57,349 bases of DNA. It comes from Bacteroides sp. (GTDB lineage Bacteria; Bacteroidota; Bacteroidia; Bacteroidales; Muribaculaceae). The notes beneath the pieces were generated by a model. That model did not search any database, was not told the origin of the DNA, and saw only the letters and a list, made by a program, of their open reading frames with translations. The DNA is taken from assembly GCA_014801865.1 (NCBI GenBank), contig JAAVDH010000007.1:106661-164009 (forward strand), read 5' to 3'. Each line of letters begins with the position of its first letter. The first letter of the stretch is position 1. The position numbers and the translations under genes were made by a program. Positions 1-8,034 of the stretch are shown piece after piece.

Positions 1-264
1 GGTCTTAATAGCGCTCTTTCCTTTAAAAGCTTGCTTTTCGATAGTTGTCACCGGGTATTTCTCCCCCTCAAAATCCACCTCATCGGGAATAATAAGATTG
101 ACTACGTCGTCTGTAGCTCTGACTGCCGTAGCATAGCCGGTGCTCCCACTACCGGAGTTCTCGATGCTATATACAACACCATCCAATTTGACCGCCCGCT
201 GCGCTGATACTGTCATACATGTACATAGCGTAAGACTTACTAAGAGAAGGAGAATCTTTTTCAT
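1..264 (-). CDS. BspA-like leucine-rich repeat surface protein, N-terminal part only
   Basis: The gene starts at 264 on the minus strand and is cut by the left window edge, so only 88 residues are visible. It opens with a signal peptide (MKKILLLLVSLTLC, then a likely signal peptidase I site at VSA-Q), followed by the start of a leucine-rich repeat domain with the sequence IPDEVDFEGEKYPVTTIE. The visible part is almost identical to the first 80 residues of the neighbouring complete protein starting at 2393, and the two diverge right after KQAF. The family (BspA / TpLRR repeats) is exported and often surface-attached; the exact role of this copy cannot be told from the N-terminus. Confidence 0.8.
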   Translation of the reverse strand, partial: MKKILLLLVSLTLCTCMTVSAQRAVKLDGVVYSIENSGSGSTGYATAVRATDDVVNLIIPDEVDFEGEKYPVTTIEKQAFKGKSAIKT

Positions 265-333
265 CTTTGTGATAATATCTGGTATACATTAATTAATTTT
301 CAAAATTAGTCTAAACAGCCGAGATGATGATTA
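23..333. repeat. Direct duplicate of 2152-2460 (5' ends of two tandem BspA genes)
   Basis: Positions 23-264 match 2152-2393 without gaps at an offset of 2129, with about nine mismatches by eye. The match continues upstream through the 5' untranslated region and promoter (to 333 and 2460) with small indels. The copies diverge abruptly on the coding side. This points to a recent tandem duplication or to gene conversion confined to the promoter, signal peptide and first repeat. Confidence 0.85.
301..308 (-). promoter_or_regulatory. -7 promoter element of the truncated BspA gene
   Basis: The minus strand reads TAATTTTG, a full match to the Bacteroidota -7 consensus TAnnTTTG, 37 bp before the start codon. 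The same octamer is conserved in the duplicate at 2428-2435. No good TTTG box is seen at the -33 position. Confidence 0.6.
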
Positions 334-464
334 AACAAATTTATTAAGTACCCTACGGGATGTGTCATTGGAGAGCGTTAAATATATTCCTGACACATAC
401 TCATTTAATATTTAATAATGTGTTTCTCAGCTTATAATCGGTGGAGATTATATTATACACTAAT

Positions 465-2393
465 TTATTTCACAGCGATTTTGGTGACTGTCGACCCCTG
501 ACGGCGCAGATAGATGCCCTTCGACAGATTATCGCCATTTACCTTCACACCGCTGAGATTGAAGTACTCCACAGGAGCTTCCTCATCAGTCGCATCCGTA
601 CCTATCTCATCAATTTCCGCGAAGTCCACTCCGACTATCTTGTTGAACATAATCCATGGCATAGTCGTCTGGTAGAGCTCGACCGATTCAGCTGGAACAT
701 ACAGTGTCACTTTACTGTATATCTCATCGTCAAACGAGTCTATTTCAGCCGCAGGAGGAGTAACATTATGCAAAGTCATATCCTTCATATAAGCATCCTT
801 GAAAACATTTGAGCCTATACTTATCAATCCTTCCGGAAATTCAATAGTTCTGAATCTCTTACAACTTCTGAAAGCATTGTCACAGACTGAATACTCATGC
901 CCGTTGGGGATAATCTTTACCTCCTTTAACCATTCGCAATTATAAAACATATTAGTAGGTATACTATCCAAGGAGGCCATGGTAACCTCTCTTACATTAG
1001 AATCCTGAAACGGAGAAGTCTGCTTATGAAGACATTCATGAAATAGTCCCTGTTCCCTTTTGCAAAGGAACTTTAATGCACGCCCGATATACAACCTCTC
1101 TATCTGAGGCCATCCGTCATGACGACACGTGGTGAAATACATAAGAGGATGAACTGAATGTGATGGTACTGCATATGTAACAGATTCTTCTAATCCGACC
1201 ACTATCGTCAAAGGTTCATCACTATCTTCAATAATCATCTCCTCTCCTCGACAGTTGCCAAAACCTAAAGAAGATACACTTTCTGAAACAGTAAAGGACG
1301 AAGGGTAACAGCCCCAGAATGCAAAATCATCAATATATTTTATACTGTTAGGGAGAGTAAGATTCTTAAGTTGTGTGCATCCTGAGAAAGCACTTCCACC
1401 AATTCTTACAACATTGTCATCTAATTCAAGATATGACAACGTACTTCCTGAGAACAAACCCGCAGGTACCGTCTCCCATCCTCCTGAGAAAACTACAGTA
1501 TCAACCTTACACCCACGAAATGCAGATGCGCCAAGGGAATTCAATACCTCACGGTCTAATCTTATAGTATTTCTTATACCGCATCCAATAAAGGCACTCT
1601 CACCAATGACTTCAAGACTCGCGGGAAGACTCAACTTCAGTGAGTCACAATAACTAAACGCACCATTCTCAATCGTTTTCAATGATTTGGGGAGGTTAAT
1701 CTCTAACAAAGAATCACATCCACTAAAAGCATCCTTACCTATTCTTACAAGTGATTGACCTTCAAAATTCACAGATTTCAGAGACTTGACCTTAAGAAAC
1801 ATCTCATCCGGGATAGAAGTATATATATCACCGACTTTAAGGTGCTTTATTCCTGCGTATTTCAATCCTATATTCTTTATCATACGACTCAGATACAGGT
1901 GATTGATAATACAACCTGAAAAGGGTTCCGCAGACTTTTCATTTTCGCTAAGGAGGGCTTCAAGCGGGCTTGACCCTTCCTCAATTATAACCTCGGAAAG
2001 GCCAGTACACTTACCAAAAGCCTTACTCCCTAAAGTTGCCACACTTTCAGGAATAACAACTGACTCCAAGCCCTGACAATTATAAAAGGCTTCTTCTCCT
2101 ATATAATTAACTCCCTTACCGAACTGCACTCTTTTTAAAGAAATTACATCCTTAAAAGCTTGCTTTTCGATAGTCGTCACCGGGTATTTCTCCCCCTCAA
2201 AATCCACCTCATCGGGAATAATAAGATTGACTACGTCGTCTGTAGCTCTGACTGCCGTAGCATAACCGGTGCTCCCACTACCGGAGTTCTCTATGCTATA
2301 TACAACACCATCCACTTTAACTGCTCGCTGAGCTGATACTGTCATACATGTACATAGCGTAAGACTTACTAAGAGAAGGAGAAGCTTTTTCAT
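465..2393 (-). CDS. BspA-type leucine-rich repeat protein, secreted
   Basis: A 642-residue protein with an N-terminal signal peptide (cleavage likely after VSA, residue 21) and an array of TpLRR/LRR_5 repeats through most of its length. Typical units read AFSGCDSLLEINLPKSLKTIE and LKNLTLPNSIKYID. The last 35 residues (YFNLSGVKVNGDNLSKGIYL and a basic-hydrophobic tail) resemble the C-terminal cap found on many Bacteroidota secreted proteins, possibly a type IX-like sorting signal (inference). BspA-family proteins mediate adhesion to host matrix or other bacteria; no ligand can be named here. The gene has its own promoter and lies directly upstream of a near-duplicate. Its coding sequence is more AT-rich than its neighbours, consistent with an accessory surface gene. 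Confidence 0.85.
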   Translation of the reverse strand: MKKLLLLLVSLTLCTCMTVSAQRAVKVDGVVYSIENSGSGSTGYATAVRATDDVVNLIIPDEVDFEGEKYPVTTIEKQAFKDVISLKRVQFGKGVNYIGEEAFYNCQGLESVVIPESVATLGSKAFGKCTGLSEVIIEEGSSPLEALLSENEKSAEPFSGCIINHLYLSRMIKNIGLKYAGIKHLKVGDIYTSIPDEMFLKVKSLKSVNFEGQSLVRIGKDAFSGCDSLLEINLPKSLKTIENGAFSYCDSLKLSLPASLEVIGESAFIGCGIRNTIRLDREVLNSLGASAFRGCKVDTVVFSGGWETVPAGLFSGSTLSYLELDDNVVRIGGSAFSGCTQLKNLTLPNSIKYIDDFAFWGCYPSSFTVSESVSSLGFGNCRGEEMIIEDSDEPLTIVVGLEESVTYAVPSHSVHPLMYFTTCRHDGWPQIERLYIGRALKFLCKREQGLFHECLHKQTSPFQDSNVREVTMASLDSIPTNMFYNCEWLKEVKIIPNGHEYSVCDNAFRSCKRFRTIEFPEGLISIGSNVFKDAYMKDMTLHNVTPPAAEIDSFDDEIYSKVTLYVPAESVELYQTTMPWIMFNKIVGVDFAEIDEIGTDATDEEAPVEYFNLSGVKVNGDNLSKGIYLRRQGSTVTKIAVK

Positions 2394-2427
2394 CTTTGTG
2401 ATAATATCTGGTATATTAATGAATCTT

Positions 2428-2435
2428 CAAAATTA
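2428..2435 (-). promoter_or_regulatory. -7 promoter element of the BspA gene
   Basis: The minus strand reads TAATTTTG, matching TAnnTTTG, 35 bp before the ATG at 2393 and conserved in the upstream duplicate. The -33 box is not recognisable. Confidence 0.6.
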
Positions 2436-2664
2436 GTCCAAGAAACCGAGATGATGATTAAAAGCATCTAATTATTGTATTTTTTTAACATAACTATTTA
2501 AATTACAATTTGGGAGTCAATGAGGGTATATAAAATTTGACTTATACTTCTGTACACTTTGGAGGGAATGCTACCTTGGATAGCATTATAATATATAATT
2601 TTTACGCATCCTCATAGTGCTAAATAAATTTTGACACACTTTCATAATATCAATGGGAAGGGAA

Positions 2665-5490
2665 TCAGTGTTCGGCGGCGAGCCAGTTGGGGCCTTGGCC
2701 GAGGGAGACGTCGAGGGGCACGCGGCCGTGGTAGGCGTTACGCATGCTGTCGACCACGAGGGTGCGCATGGTGTCAAGTTCGTCGGGATAGACATTAAAT
2801 ATCAGTTCGTCGTGAACCTGCATTATCATACGCGAACGGAGGCCTCGACGGAGTATCTCGCGGTGTATTTCTATCATTGCCATTTTGATGATGTCAGCGG
2901 CACTGCCCTGAAGCGGAGCGTTTACGGCATTGCGCTCGGCAAAGCCGCGCACTACGGAGTTGCGCGAGTTGATGTCGGGAAGCATACGTTTACGACCCTT
3001 GATGGTGGTGACATAGCCGTCGCGTCGGGCAGACTCTATGGAGCGGTCAATGTATTCACGAATAGTGGGATAGGAGGCGAAGTAACCGTCAATAAGCATC
3101 TTGGCCTCAGAGCGTGGTATGCCGAGGCGTTCGGAGAGTCCGAAGGCCGATATGCCGTAGATGATGCCGAAGTTGGCGGTCTTGGCGTTGCGGCGCTGAT
3201 TGTCGGTGACGCTCTCAATAGGCTCATGGTAGATACGCGCGGCTGTGCGGCGATGGATATCGTCGCCCGAGAGGAAGGCGTCTATCATATCCTCGTCGCC
3301 CGAGAGATCAGCTATGAGGCGCAGCTCTATCTGCGAATAATCGGCGTCGAGAAGTATGCACCCTTCATCAGCCACAAAGGCGCGACGAATTTCGCGTCCA
3401 TCATCGGTGCGCACAGGAATGTTCTGCAGATTGGGATTGGTGGATGACAGGCGGCCGGTGGCGGTCACGGTCTGGTTATATGACGTATGTATCTTGCCTG
3501 TAGCGGGATTGACGAGTGCAGGGAGAGCGTCAATGTAAGTAGCCAGCAATTTCTTCAGGCCACGTATCTTGAGTATTAGGTCGACGATAGGATAGTCGGG
3601 ACGGTACTTTTCAAGCACTTCCTCGGTGGTGGAGTATGCACCGCGCTTTGTGCGCTTGGCCTTGGGGTCGATCTTCAAGCGCTCAAACAGCACCTCGCCC
3701 ACCTGCATAGGCGAAGCGACGTTGAAATGTCCTCCCGCCAAGGCATAGGCCTCCTCCTCCATGGCACGCAGACGCTCGCCATAGCTGAGTGACAGCTTGT
3801 GAAGTTCGTTTGAGTCAATGCGCACACCGGTATACTCCATATCGCCCAACACACGCGCCACGGGCATCTCTATATCGTGCATCAGCGATGTGAGGCCGCC
3901 CTCTTCAAGCTCGACCACGAAGCGCGCGTGGAGCCGCAGAGCCGTGTCGGCCAATTCACACGAGGCGGTCATGGCCTGCTCGTGGTCAAGGGTGTGCTTC
4001 TTCTTTGTGTCGCAAAGCTGACGGGCCTCCTCAGAGAGGTCGTAGTGGAGATAGCGCGAAGCAAGATTATCGGGGGTATGCTTCATCTCGGGCTCGAGCA
4101 GATAGTGGGCAAGCGCTACATCAAAAGCCGGAGCGTCGAGAGAGATACCCTCACGAAGCGCCACTATATAGTCGCGCTTAATATCGTGGCTCACTATCAG
4201 AGCGTCAGATGCACCGTTGAGCAGTGGCTCTATGACAGCCTTCATCTCCTGACGTGCGGTCTGTGATGATGGCAGATGAACATAGTAAGCCTTGTGAGGT
4301 TCGACCGCCACAGCCATACCTCGCCATATCGCGGTCATGGCATCGGGTCCTACGGCATCCATCCATACGGCCACACTATCATGTTTAGAGGCTTCGGCTA
4401 CCATTTCGGCAACCTCCTGCACAGACTCCAGAAGCACGTAATCGGGAGCTTCGGTGGCAACGTCTGTCTTGGGAGATGACTGGAAGGCTGCTTCCTCGGG
4501 AATGTCAAACAGCGACAGGGGCACCTGAGGGGGAGCCGCTGGGATTTCATCGCGACGATGAACGGTAGCTTTATGGCCCCTACCGTTCCGGCTCTCAGAT
4601 GACGAATCAGCTGAGTCACCCTTAAGGCGGCGTATGAAAGTTCGGAATTCAAGACGGGTATATATCTCTACCAGGCGATCAATGTCGGCCGGCTTACGCT
4701 CGAGGTCGGCAATTGTGACACCCTCCATAGGCACATCGGTGCGTATCGTAGCCAGATATTTGGAGAATCGTATCTGATCGGCATTGGCTTCGACCTTGGT
4801 CTTTAGAGCGCCCTTGAGTTCGGCCGTGCGGTCAAGGAGATTCTCTACAGAACCAAACTCACGGATAAGCTTGGCGGCTGTCTTCTCGCCCACACCGGGA
4901 CAACCGGGTATATGGTCGGAAGCATCACCCTCGAGAGCCAACAGGTCTATCACCTGGCGGGGAGAGTCAATGCCATAGCGCTCACACACCTCCTTGGGAC
5001 CGCGCACTTCAAATCCCTCGCCTCGCAGGGCCGGACGATACATCATCACATGGTCTGTGACGAGCTGGCCGTAATCCTTGTCGGGGGTCATCATATAGGT
5101 GGTATATCCCTCGGCCTCGGCCATGCGTGAGAGGGTGCCTATCACGTCGTCGGCCTCAAATCCGGGCCGCTCGATAACCGCTATGTTCCATGCGCGTATT
5201 ATATCCTTGATATACGGCACTGCCAGTGTGATATCCTCGGGTTGCTTATCGCGTCCGGCCTTGTATTCGGCATACTCCTCGTGGCGGAACGTTGGTCCCG
5301 AGGGGTCAAAACACACCGCAATATGCGATGGATCCTCCTTGCGGAGTATCTCGTCAAGCGTGTTGCAGAATCCGAAGATGGCAGAGGTGTTGAGTCCATC
5401 GGAGGTGATGCGGGGATTGCGCATCAGTGCATAATACGCACGATATATCAGAGCGTATGCATCAAGCAGAAAAAGGCGATTGCCGGACAT
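2665..5490 (-). CDS. polA: DNA polymerase I (5' nuclease + polymerase, 3'-5' exonuclease site degraded)
   Basis: At 941 residues this is the usual length for a three-domain family A polymerase used in Okazaki fragment maturation and repair. The 5' nuclease domain (about 1-290) is intact, with FEADDVIGT, TPDKDYGQL and GDASDHIPGCPGVGEKTA. The polymerase domain is intact, with DADYSQIELR (motif A, D715), the KTANFGIIYG helix (about 769) and HDELIF (motif C, about 892). The middle 3'-5' exonuclease domain (about 345-540) keeps its fold signature, but the metal ligands are lost. The first motif, normally D-x-E, reads W376-M377-D378. The second keeps only the Asp of KRD. The third reads TASCELADTALRLH, without the Tyr and Asp of YxxxD. 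Proofreading is therefore predicted to be absent. It is flanked by a BspA gene and a divergent isoprenoid gene. Confidence 0.95.
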   Translation of the reverse strand: MSGNRLFLLDAYALIYRAYYALMRNPRITSDGLNTSAIFGFCNTLDEILRKEDPSHIAVCFDPSGPTFRHEEYAEYKAGRDKQPEDITLAVPYIKDIIRAWNIAVIERPGFEADDVIGTLSRMAEAEGYTTYMMTPDKDYGQLVTDHVMMYRPALRGEGFEVRGPKEVCERYGIDSPRQVIDLLALEGDASDHIPGCPGVGEKTAAKLIREFGSVENLLDRTAELKGALKTKVEANADQIRFSKYLATIRTDVPMEGVTIADLERKPADIDRLVEIYTRLEFRTFIRRLKGDSADSSSESRNGRGHKATVHRRDEIPAAPPQVPLSLFDIPEEAAFQSSPKTDVATEAPDYVLLESVQEVAEMVAEASKHDSVAVWMDAVGPDAMTAIWRGMAVAVEPHKAYYVHLPSSQTARQEMKAVIEPLLNGASDALIVSHDIKRDYIVALREGISLDAPAFDVALAHYLLEPEMKHTPDNLASRYLHYDLSEEARQLCDTKKKHTLDHEQAMTASCELADTALRLHARFVVELEEGGLTSLMHDIEMPVARVLGDMEYTGVRIDSNELHKLSLSYGERLRAMEEEAYALAGGHFNVASPMQVGEVLFERLKIDPKAKRTKRGAYSTTEEVLEKYRPDYPIVDLILKIRGLKKLLATYIDALPALVNPATGKIHTSYNQTVTATGRLSSTNPNLQNIPVRTDDGREIRRAFVADEGCILLDADYSQIELRLIADLSGDEDMIDAFLSGDDIHRRTAARIYHEPIESVTDNQRRNAKTANFGIIYGISAFGLSERLGIPRSEAKMLIDGYFASYPTIREYIDRSIESARRDGYVTTIKGRKRMLPDINSRNSVVRGFAERNAVNAPLQGSAADIIKMAMIEIHREILRRGLRSRMIMQVHDELIFNVYPDELDTMRTLVVDSMRNAYHGRVPLDVSLGQGPNWLAAEH

Positions 5491-5726
5491 TAGGGTATAT
5501 CGGGTGAAATACGGGTGAAATACGGATACCAGTTGGTTAAGTTAACATGCTTTTAAGTAAAGCAGACGTAAAAGTAGTAATAATCTCCCATACATTCCCT
5601 ATCGTCACGCATCAATGCCCCGCCTTCGGAAGCTAAAAATATGCTTCCGATAAAGATTCAGATGTCGAAAACAGGCTTTTTCACGGCTTTTTCGAGGTTT
5701 AATGACAGGTTATGAGAATGATTTTG

Positions 5727-5734
5727 TACTTTTG
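5727..5734 (+). promoter_or_regulatory. -7 promoter element of the polyprenyl synthase gene
   Basis: TACTTTTG matches the TAnnTTTG consensus, 22 bp before the ATG at 5757. It lies inside the longer open frame that begins at 5712, which argues against that upstream start. The -33 region is weak. Confidence 0.6.
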
Positions 5735-5756
5735 CACAGCAATTGTTACCCATCAG

Positions 5757-6746
5757 ATGACAACTCTCGAAGAGATACAGCTCACCATATCATCAGAACT
5801 TGCCGATCTAAATCACTGCATATCGGGCGCGCTTAAGTCTGACAACGCCCTGATGCAGACCATCATAGATGGCTATCTAAAGTCACATGGCAAGCAGATA
5901 CGCCCCATAATGGTGATTCTCACCGCCAAGCTTTTCGGAACTGTGACCCCCGAGGTGATCTCGGCAGCCGCAGCGGTAGAAATGCTTCACAATGCCTCGC
6001 TCATTCACGATGATGTGATAGACGAGACCAAACTGCGTCGCGGCCGTCCTACGATCAACAGCATCTGGGACAACCACATAGCTGTACTTATCGGTGACTT
6101 CTTCGTGAGCAATTCACTCAGTCAGGCGATACTCACAGGCGACATACGTATAGTCAAGTCCGTGGCCAACCTCGGTACGCTCCTCTCCGTAGGCGAAATG
6201 GACCAGATATACAACGCACGTCAGCACCAGCTCAATGAGGAGGCTTACTTCCACATCATCAATCACAAGACGGCCTCGCTATTCGTGGCCTGCGTAGAGA
6301 TGGGAGGATATGCCGCAAACGCCCCCGAAAAAGCCATAGCCCACATGCGCAAGTATGCCGAGTTGCTCGGACTCTGCTTTCAAATCAAGGATGATATCTT
6401 TGACTATTATGCCGACACACGCATAGGAAAGCCTACCGGCAACGATTTGCGCGAAGGTAAAGTGACTCTGCCACTGCTCTACGCCTTGTCGCGCACCGAG
6501 CTTCCCGACCACGACGATATGACCGCTCTGGTAGCTACCGAGGAACTCTCGACAGAACAGATCGACACTCTGATAGAATTTGCGAAACGCAACGGAGGCA
6601 TAGACTACGCCTACTCGACAATGGCATCTCTGAGCGCCAAAGCCATGGATGCCCTTAAGGATCTCGCCGCTGAATATGACGTAGATCCCCAGGCCTACCG
6701 CGCGTTGACCGACATCATGTCATTCATCATCACACGCAACAAGTAA
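5757..6746 (+). CDS. Long-chain all-E polyprenyl diphosphate synthase
   Basis: A 329-residue trans-isoprenyl diphosphate synthase that extends farnesyl diphosphate with isopentenyl units, probably to supply the menaquinone side chain. The two Asp-rich motifs are intact: DDVID at D85-D89 and DDIFD at D212-D216. The residue five positions before the first motif is a small Ala (NASLIHDD), as in IspB-type enzymes, so a long product is expected; the exact chain length cannot be read from sequence. An open frame extends to 5712, but the ATG at 5757 is preferred because a promoter -7 box lies between the two. It is transcribed away from polA and converges with the NlpC/P60 gene. Confidence 0.9.
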   Translation: MTTLEEIQLTISSELADLNHCISGALKSDNALMQTIIDGYLKSHGKQIRPIMVILTAKLFGTVTPEVISAAAAVEMLHNASLIHDDVIDETKLRRGRPTINSIWDNHIAVLIGDFFVSNSLSQAILTGDIRIVKSVANLGTLLSVGEMDQIYNARQHQLNEEAYFHIINHKTASLFVACVEMGGYAANAPEKAIAHMRKYAELLGLCFQIKDDIFDYYADTRIGKPTGNDLREGKVTLPLLYALSRTELPDHDDMTALVATEELSTEQIDTLIEFAKRNGGIDYAYSTMASLSAKAMDALKDLAAEYDVDPQAYRALTDIMSFIITRNK

Positions 6747-6775
6747 CCCCTCCCCCATTAATAACACCCCCATCT

Positions 6776-6804
6776 GATATCCGTGTCCTAAGGGCGCGGA
6801 TATC
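6776..6804 (+). terminator. Hairpin downstream of the polyprenyl synthase gene
   Basis: GATATCCG at 6776 pairs with CGGATATC at 6797, and the stem continues with two G-U pairs to about 13 bp around a 3-nt TAA loop. There is no uninterrupted T-run after it, so it may act as a terminator or as a 3' stabilising hairpin. Confidence 0.5.
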
Positions 6805-6838
6805 ACTGTATCTCTATTGTATCTCTACGGATGTATAC

Positions 6839-6870
6839 AAAAAAAGCAGCCGATGACACTGCACCGGCTG
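6839..6870 (-). terminator. Rho-independent terminator of the NlpC/P60 gene
   Basis: On the minus strand CAGCCG and CGGCTG form a 6-bp stem with a 12-nt loop, followed by C and seven T (6845-6839). It lies about 80 bp past the stop codon of the minus-strand peptidase gene. Confidence 0.75.
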
Positions 6871-6917
6871 TAAATATAAAAATGAACAGAAATATGAGTC
6901 TTAGAGGGAGATGGTTT

Positions 6918-6947
6918 TAAGAGTCTGTTTTTACTTTTAAACCAATT
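6918..6947. repeat. Diverged copy of the AAACATACTCTTA palindromic repeat family
   Basis: TAAGAGTCTGTTTTTAC followed by TTTTAAACCAATT resembles the reverse complement of the 29-nt repeat at 11377-11405 and 41136-41164, with a substitution and small indels. It lies between the terminator and stop codon of the NlpC/P60 gene. Confidence 0.5.
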
Positions 6948-6952
6948 AATAT

Positions 6953-7606
6953 TTAGAGTGAGGCCTGAATCTTCATGTCTTCGGCACCGATGATGCGCTT
7001 GGCACCTACGAAGTGGCGGCTGTAGTAACCTCCGTCGGGGAAACGGTCGTAGGTAATACCCTTGCTTGACGAAGCGTGGATAAATTTGCAGGCATTGGTT
7101 TCGGGGTCAACCGATACCACCATGGCCACATGGCCTATACGGCCTTTGCCGCTGCGGGCACTGCTGAAGAAGAGGAGATCGCCGGGACGCACATCAGCCA
7201 GGTCTATTTCCTCACCCTGAGTGTACTGTGCGCGGCTATCGCGATTGAGAGCGATACCGAAGTTAGCGAATATGTGGCTTGTGAAACCTGAGCAGTCAAA
7301 ACCGTTTTTGCTCGAACCACCCGCACGATATCGTGTGCCAAGAAACTTTGCTGCGTAGTCAGTAAGCTGGGCTGCAAGATTGATATGCACCTGCGAGCGA
7401 ACCTTAACGGGCACTACCTTGGCAAAGGGTGAGTTCTCGCGAGCCTCCTCATAAGCCTTCTCTGCAAAAGACATCGGGTGCTGGTCACGCGATTCTTTAT
7501 TTGCTGTAGCGTTGTGGTCGGCGGGGAGAGACTTCTGTGCGGGAGAAGTAGAGATGCCGAGGGCTATCAGTATGATGGAGGCTATAAGTCGGTAGATGGT
7601 ATTCAT
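6953..7606 (-). CDS. NlpC/P60 family cell-wall endopeptidase (C40), secreted
   Basis: A 217-residue protein with a signal peptide (residues 1-23, ending SPA-Q), a linker of about 55 residues and a C-terminal NlpC/P60 domain. The catalytic Cys is C105 in FDCSGF, the general base H159 in GHVAMV and the third polar residue H177 in FIHASS. The family hydrolyses the D-Glu-diaminopimelate bond in peptidoglycan stem peptides, so it likely acts in the periplasm during wall turnover. It is monocistronic, with its own strong promoter, a 5' untranslated region of about 90 nt containing a hairpin, and its own terminator. Confidence 0.9.
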   Translation of the reverse strand: MNTIYRLIASIILIALGISTSPAQKSLPADHNATANKESRDQHPMSFAEKAYEEARENSPFAKVVPVKVRSQVHINLAAQLTDYAAKFLGTRYRAGGSSKNGFDCSGFTSHIFANFGIALNRDSRAQYTQGEEIDLADVRPGDLLFFSSARSGKGRIGHVAMVVSVDPETNACKFIHASSSKGITYDRFPDGGYYSRHFVGAKRIIGAEDMKIQASL

Positions 7607-7639
7607 TGCAAGTCAGTCGAAGTAGTTTTTTAAGCATCT

Positions 7640-7657
7640 CAACCCGTAGCCGGGTTG
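7640..7657 (-). promoter_or_regulatory. 5' UTR hairpin of the NlpC/P60 gene
   Basis: CAACCCG and CGGGTTG form a 7-bp stem around a 4-nt loop, 34 bp upstream of the start codon and inside the predicted leader. No T-run follows, so it is more likely a leader structure than a terminator. No known riboswitch class is recognised. Confidence 0.4.
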
Positions 7658-7703
7658 AAGACTGTAACAGACATTTTCGGGATGTCCATCGGTTTATCTG
7701 ATG

Positions 7704-7735
7704 CAAAGTTACTCATTATTAGCACTTTCGCCAAA
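7704..7735 (-). promoter_or_regulatory. Consensus promoter of the NlpC/P60 gene
   Basis: On the minus strand TTTG (7735-7732) is followed after exactly 20 bp by TAACTTTG (7711-7704). Both boxes match the Bacteroidota housekeeping consensus fully, so this is one of the strongest predicted promoters in the window. Confidence 0.8.
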
Positions 7736-8034
7736 GCACACAATCTCCGAGAATGTGCATTATGTTAAATTAGCCGGTGACAGTCATGTTACATACTTTT
7801 CTATATCACTGATTACCACGTAGTTGTATTTGTTAAAAGTCGCACCCTCAAATTTACAACAATTAACCTTACTTAACAATACCACATCTTTCCTTCAACT
7901 ACGGTTCATACTTTTTTTCACTCTCTACCGAGGATTACGGAGAATATTGACTAACTTTACACAGACCAACTGACTTCACGACCTGTATAACTCAGACAAT
8001 TATCCTCATACCAATCAATTCACCGATACGAATC
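7736..8034. other. Divergent intergenic region, AT-rich
   Basis: The 428 bases between the peptidase and the GH16 gene contain the peptidase promoter and leader on the left. The right part is AT-rich with no ORF and no RNA gene that I recognise. Possible -7 boxes for the GH16 gene are TAACTTTA at 7952-7959 and TACTTTTT near 7909; each has one mismatch and no convincing -33 box. Confidence 0.4.

Noticed and set aside
360-398. Inverted repeat ATGTGTCA/TGACACAT downstream of the BspA gene
   Set aside because: The 8-bp stem encloses a 23-nt loop and no T-run follows; it could be chance in AT-rich DNA.
2567-2587. Hairpin AATGCTA/TAGCATT as polA terminator
   Set aside because: On the polA strand no T-run follows and the stem is AT-rich and short; support is too weak.
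2653-3447. 264-residue open frame on the plus strand opposite polA
   Set aside because: It is antisense to the conserved polymerase domain, has no recognisable domain, and arises from the codon bias of the real gene.
5712-5756. Upstream start for the polyprenyl synthase
   Set aside because: The extra 15 residues overlap a consensus -7 box and are not part of the enzyme family.
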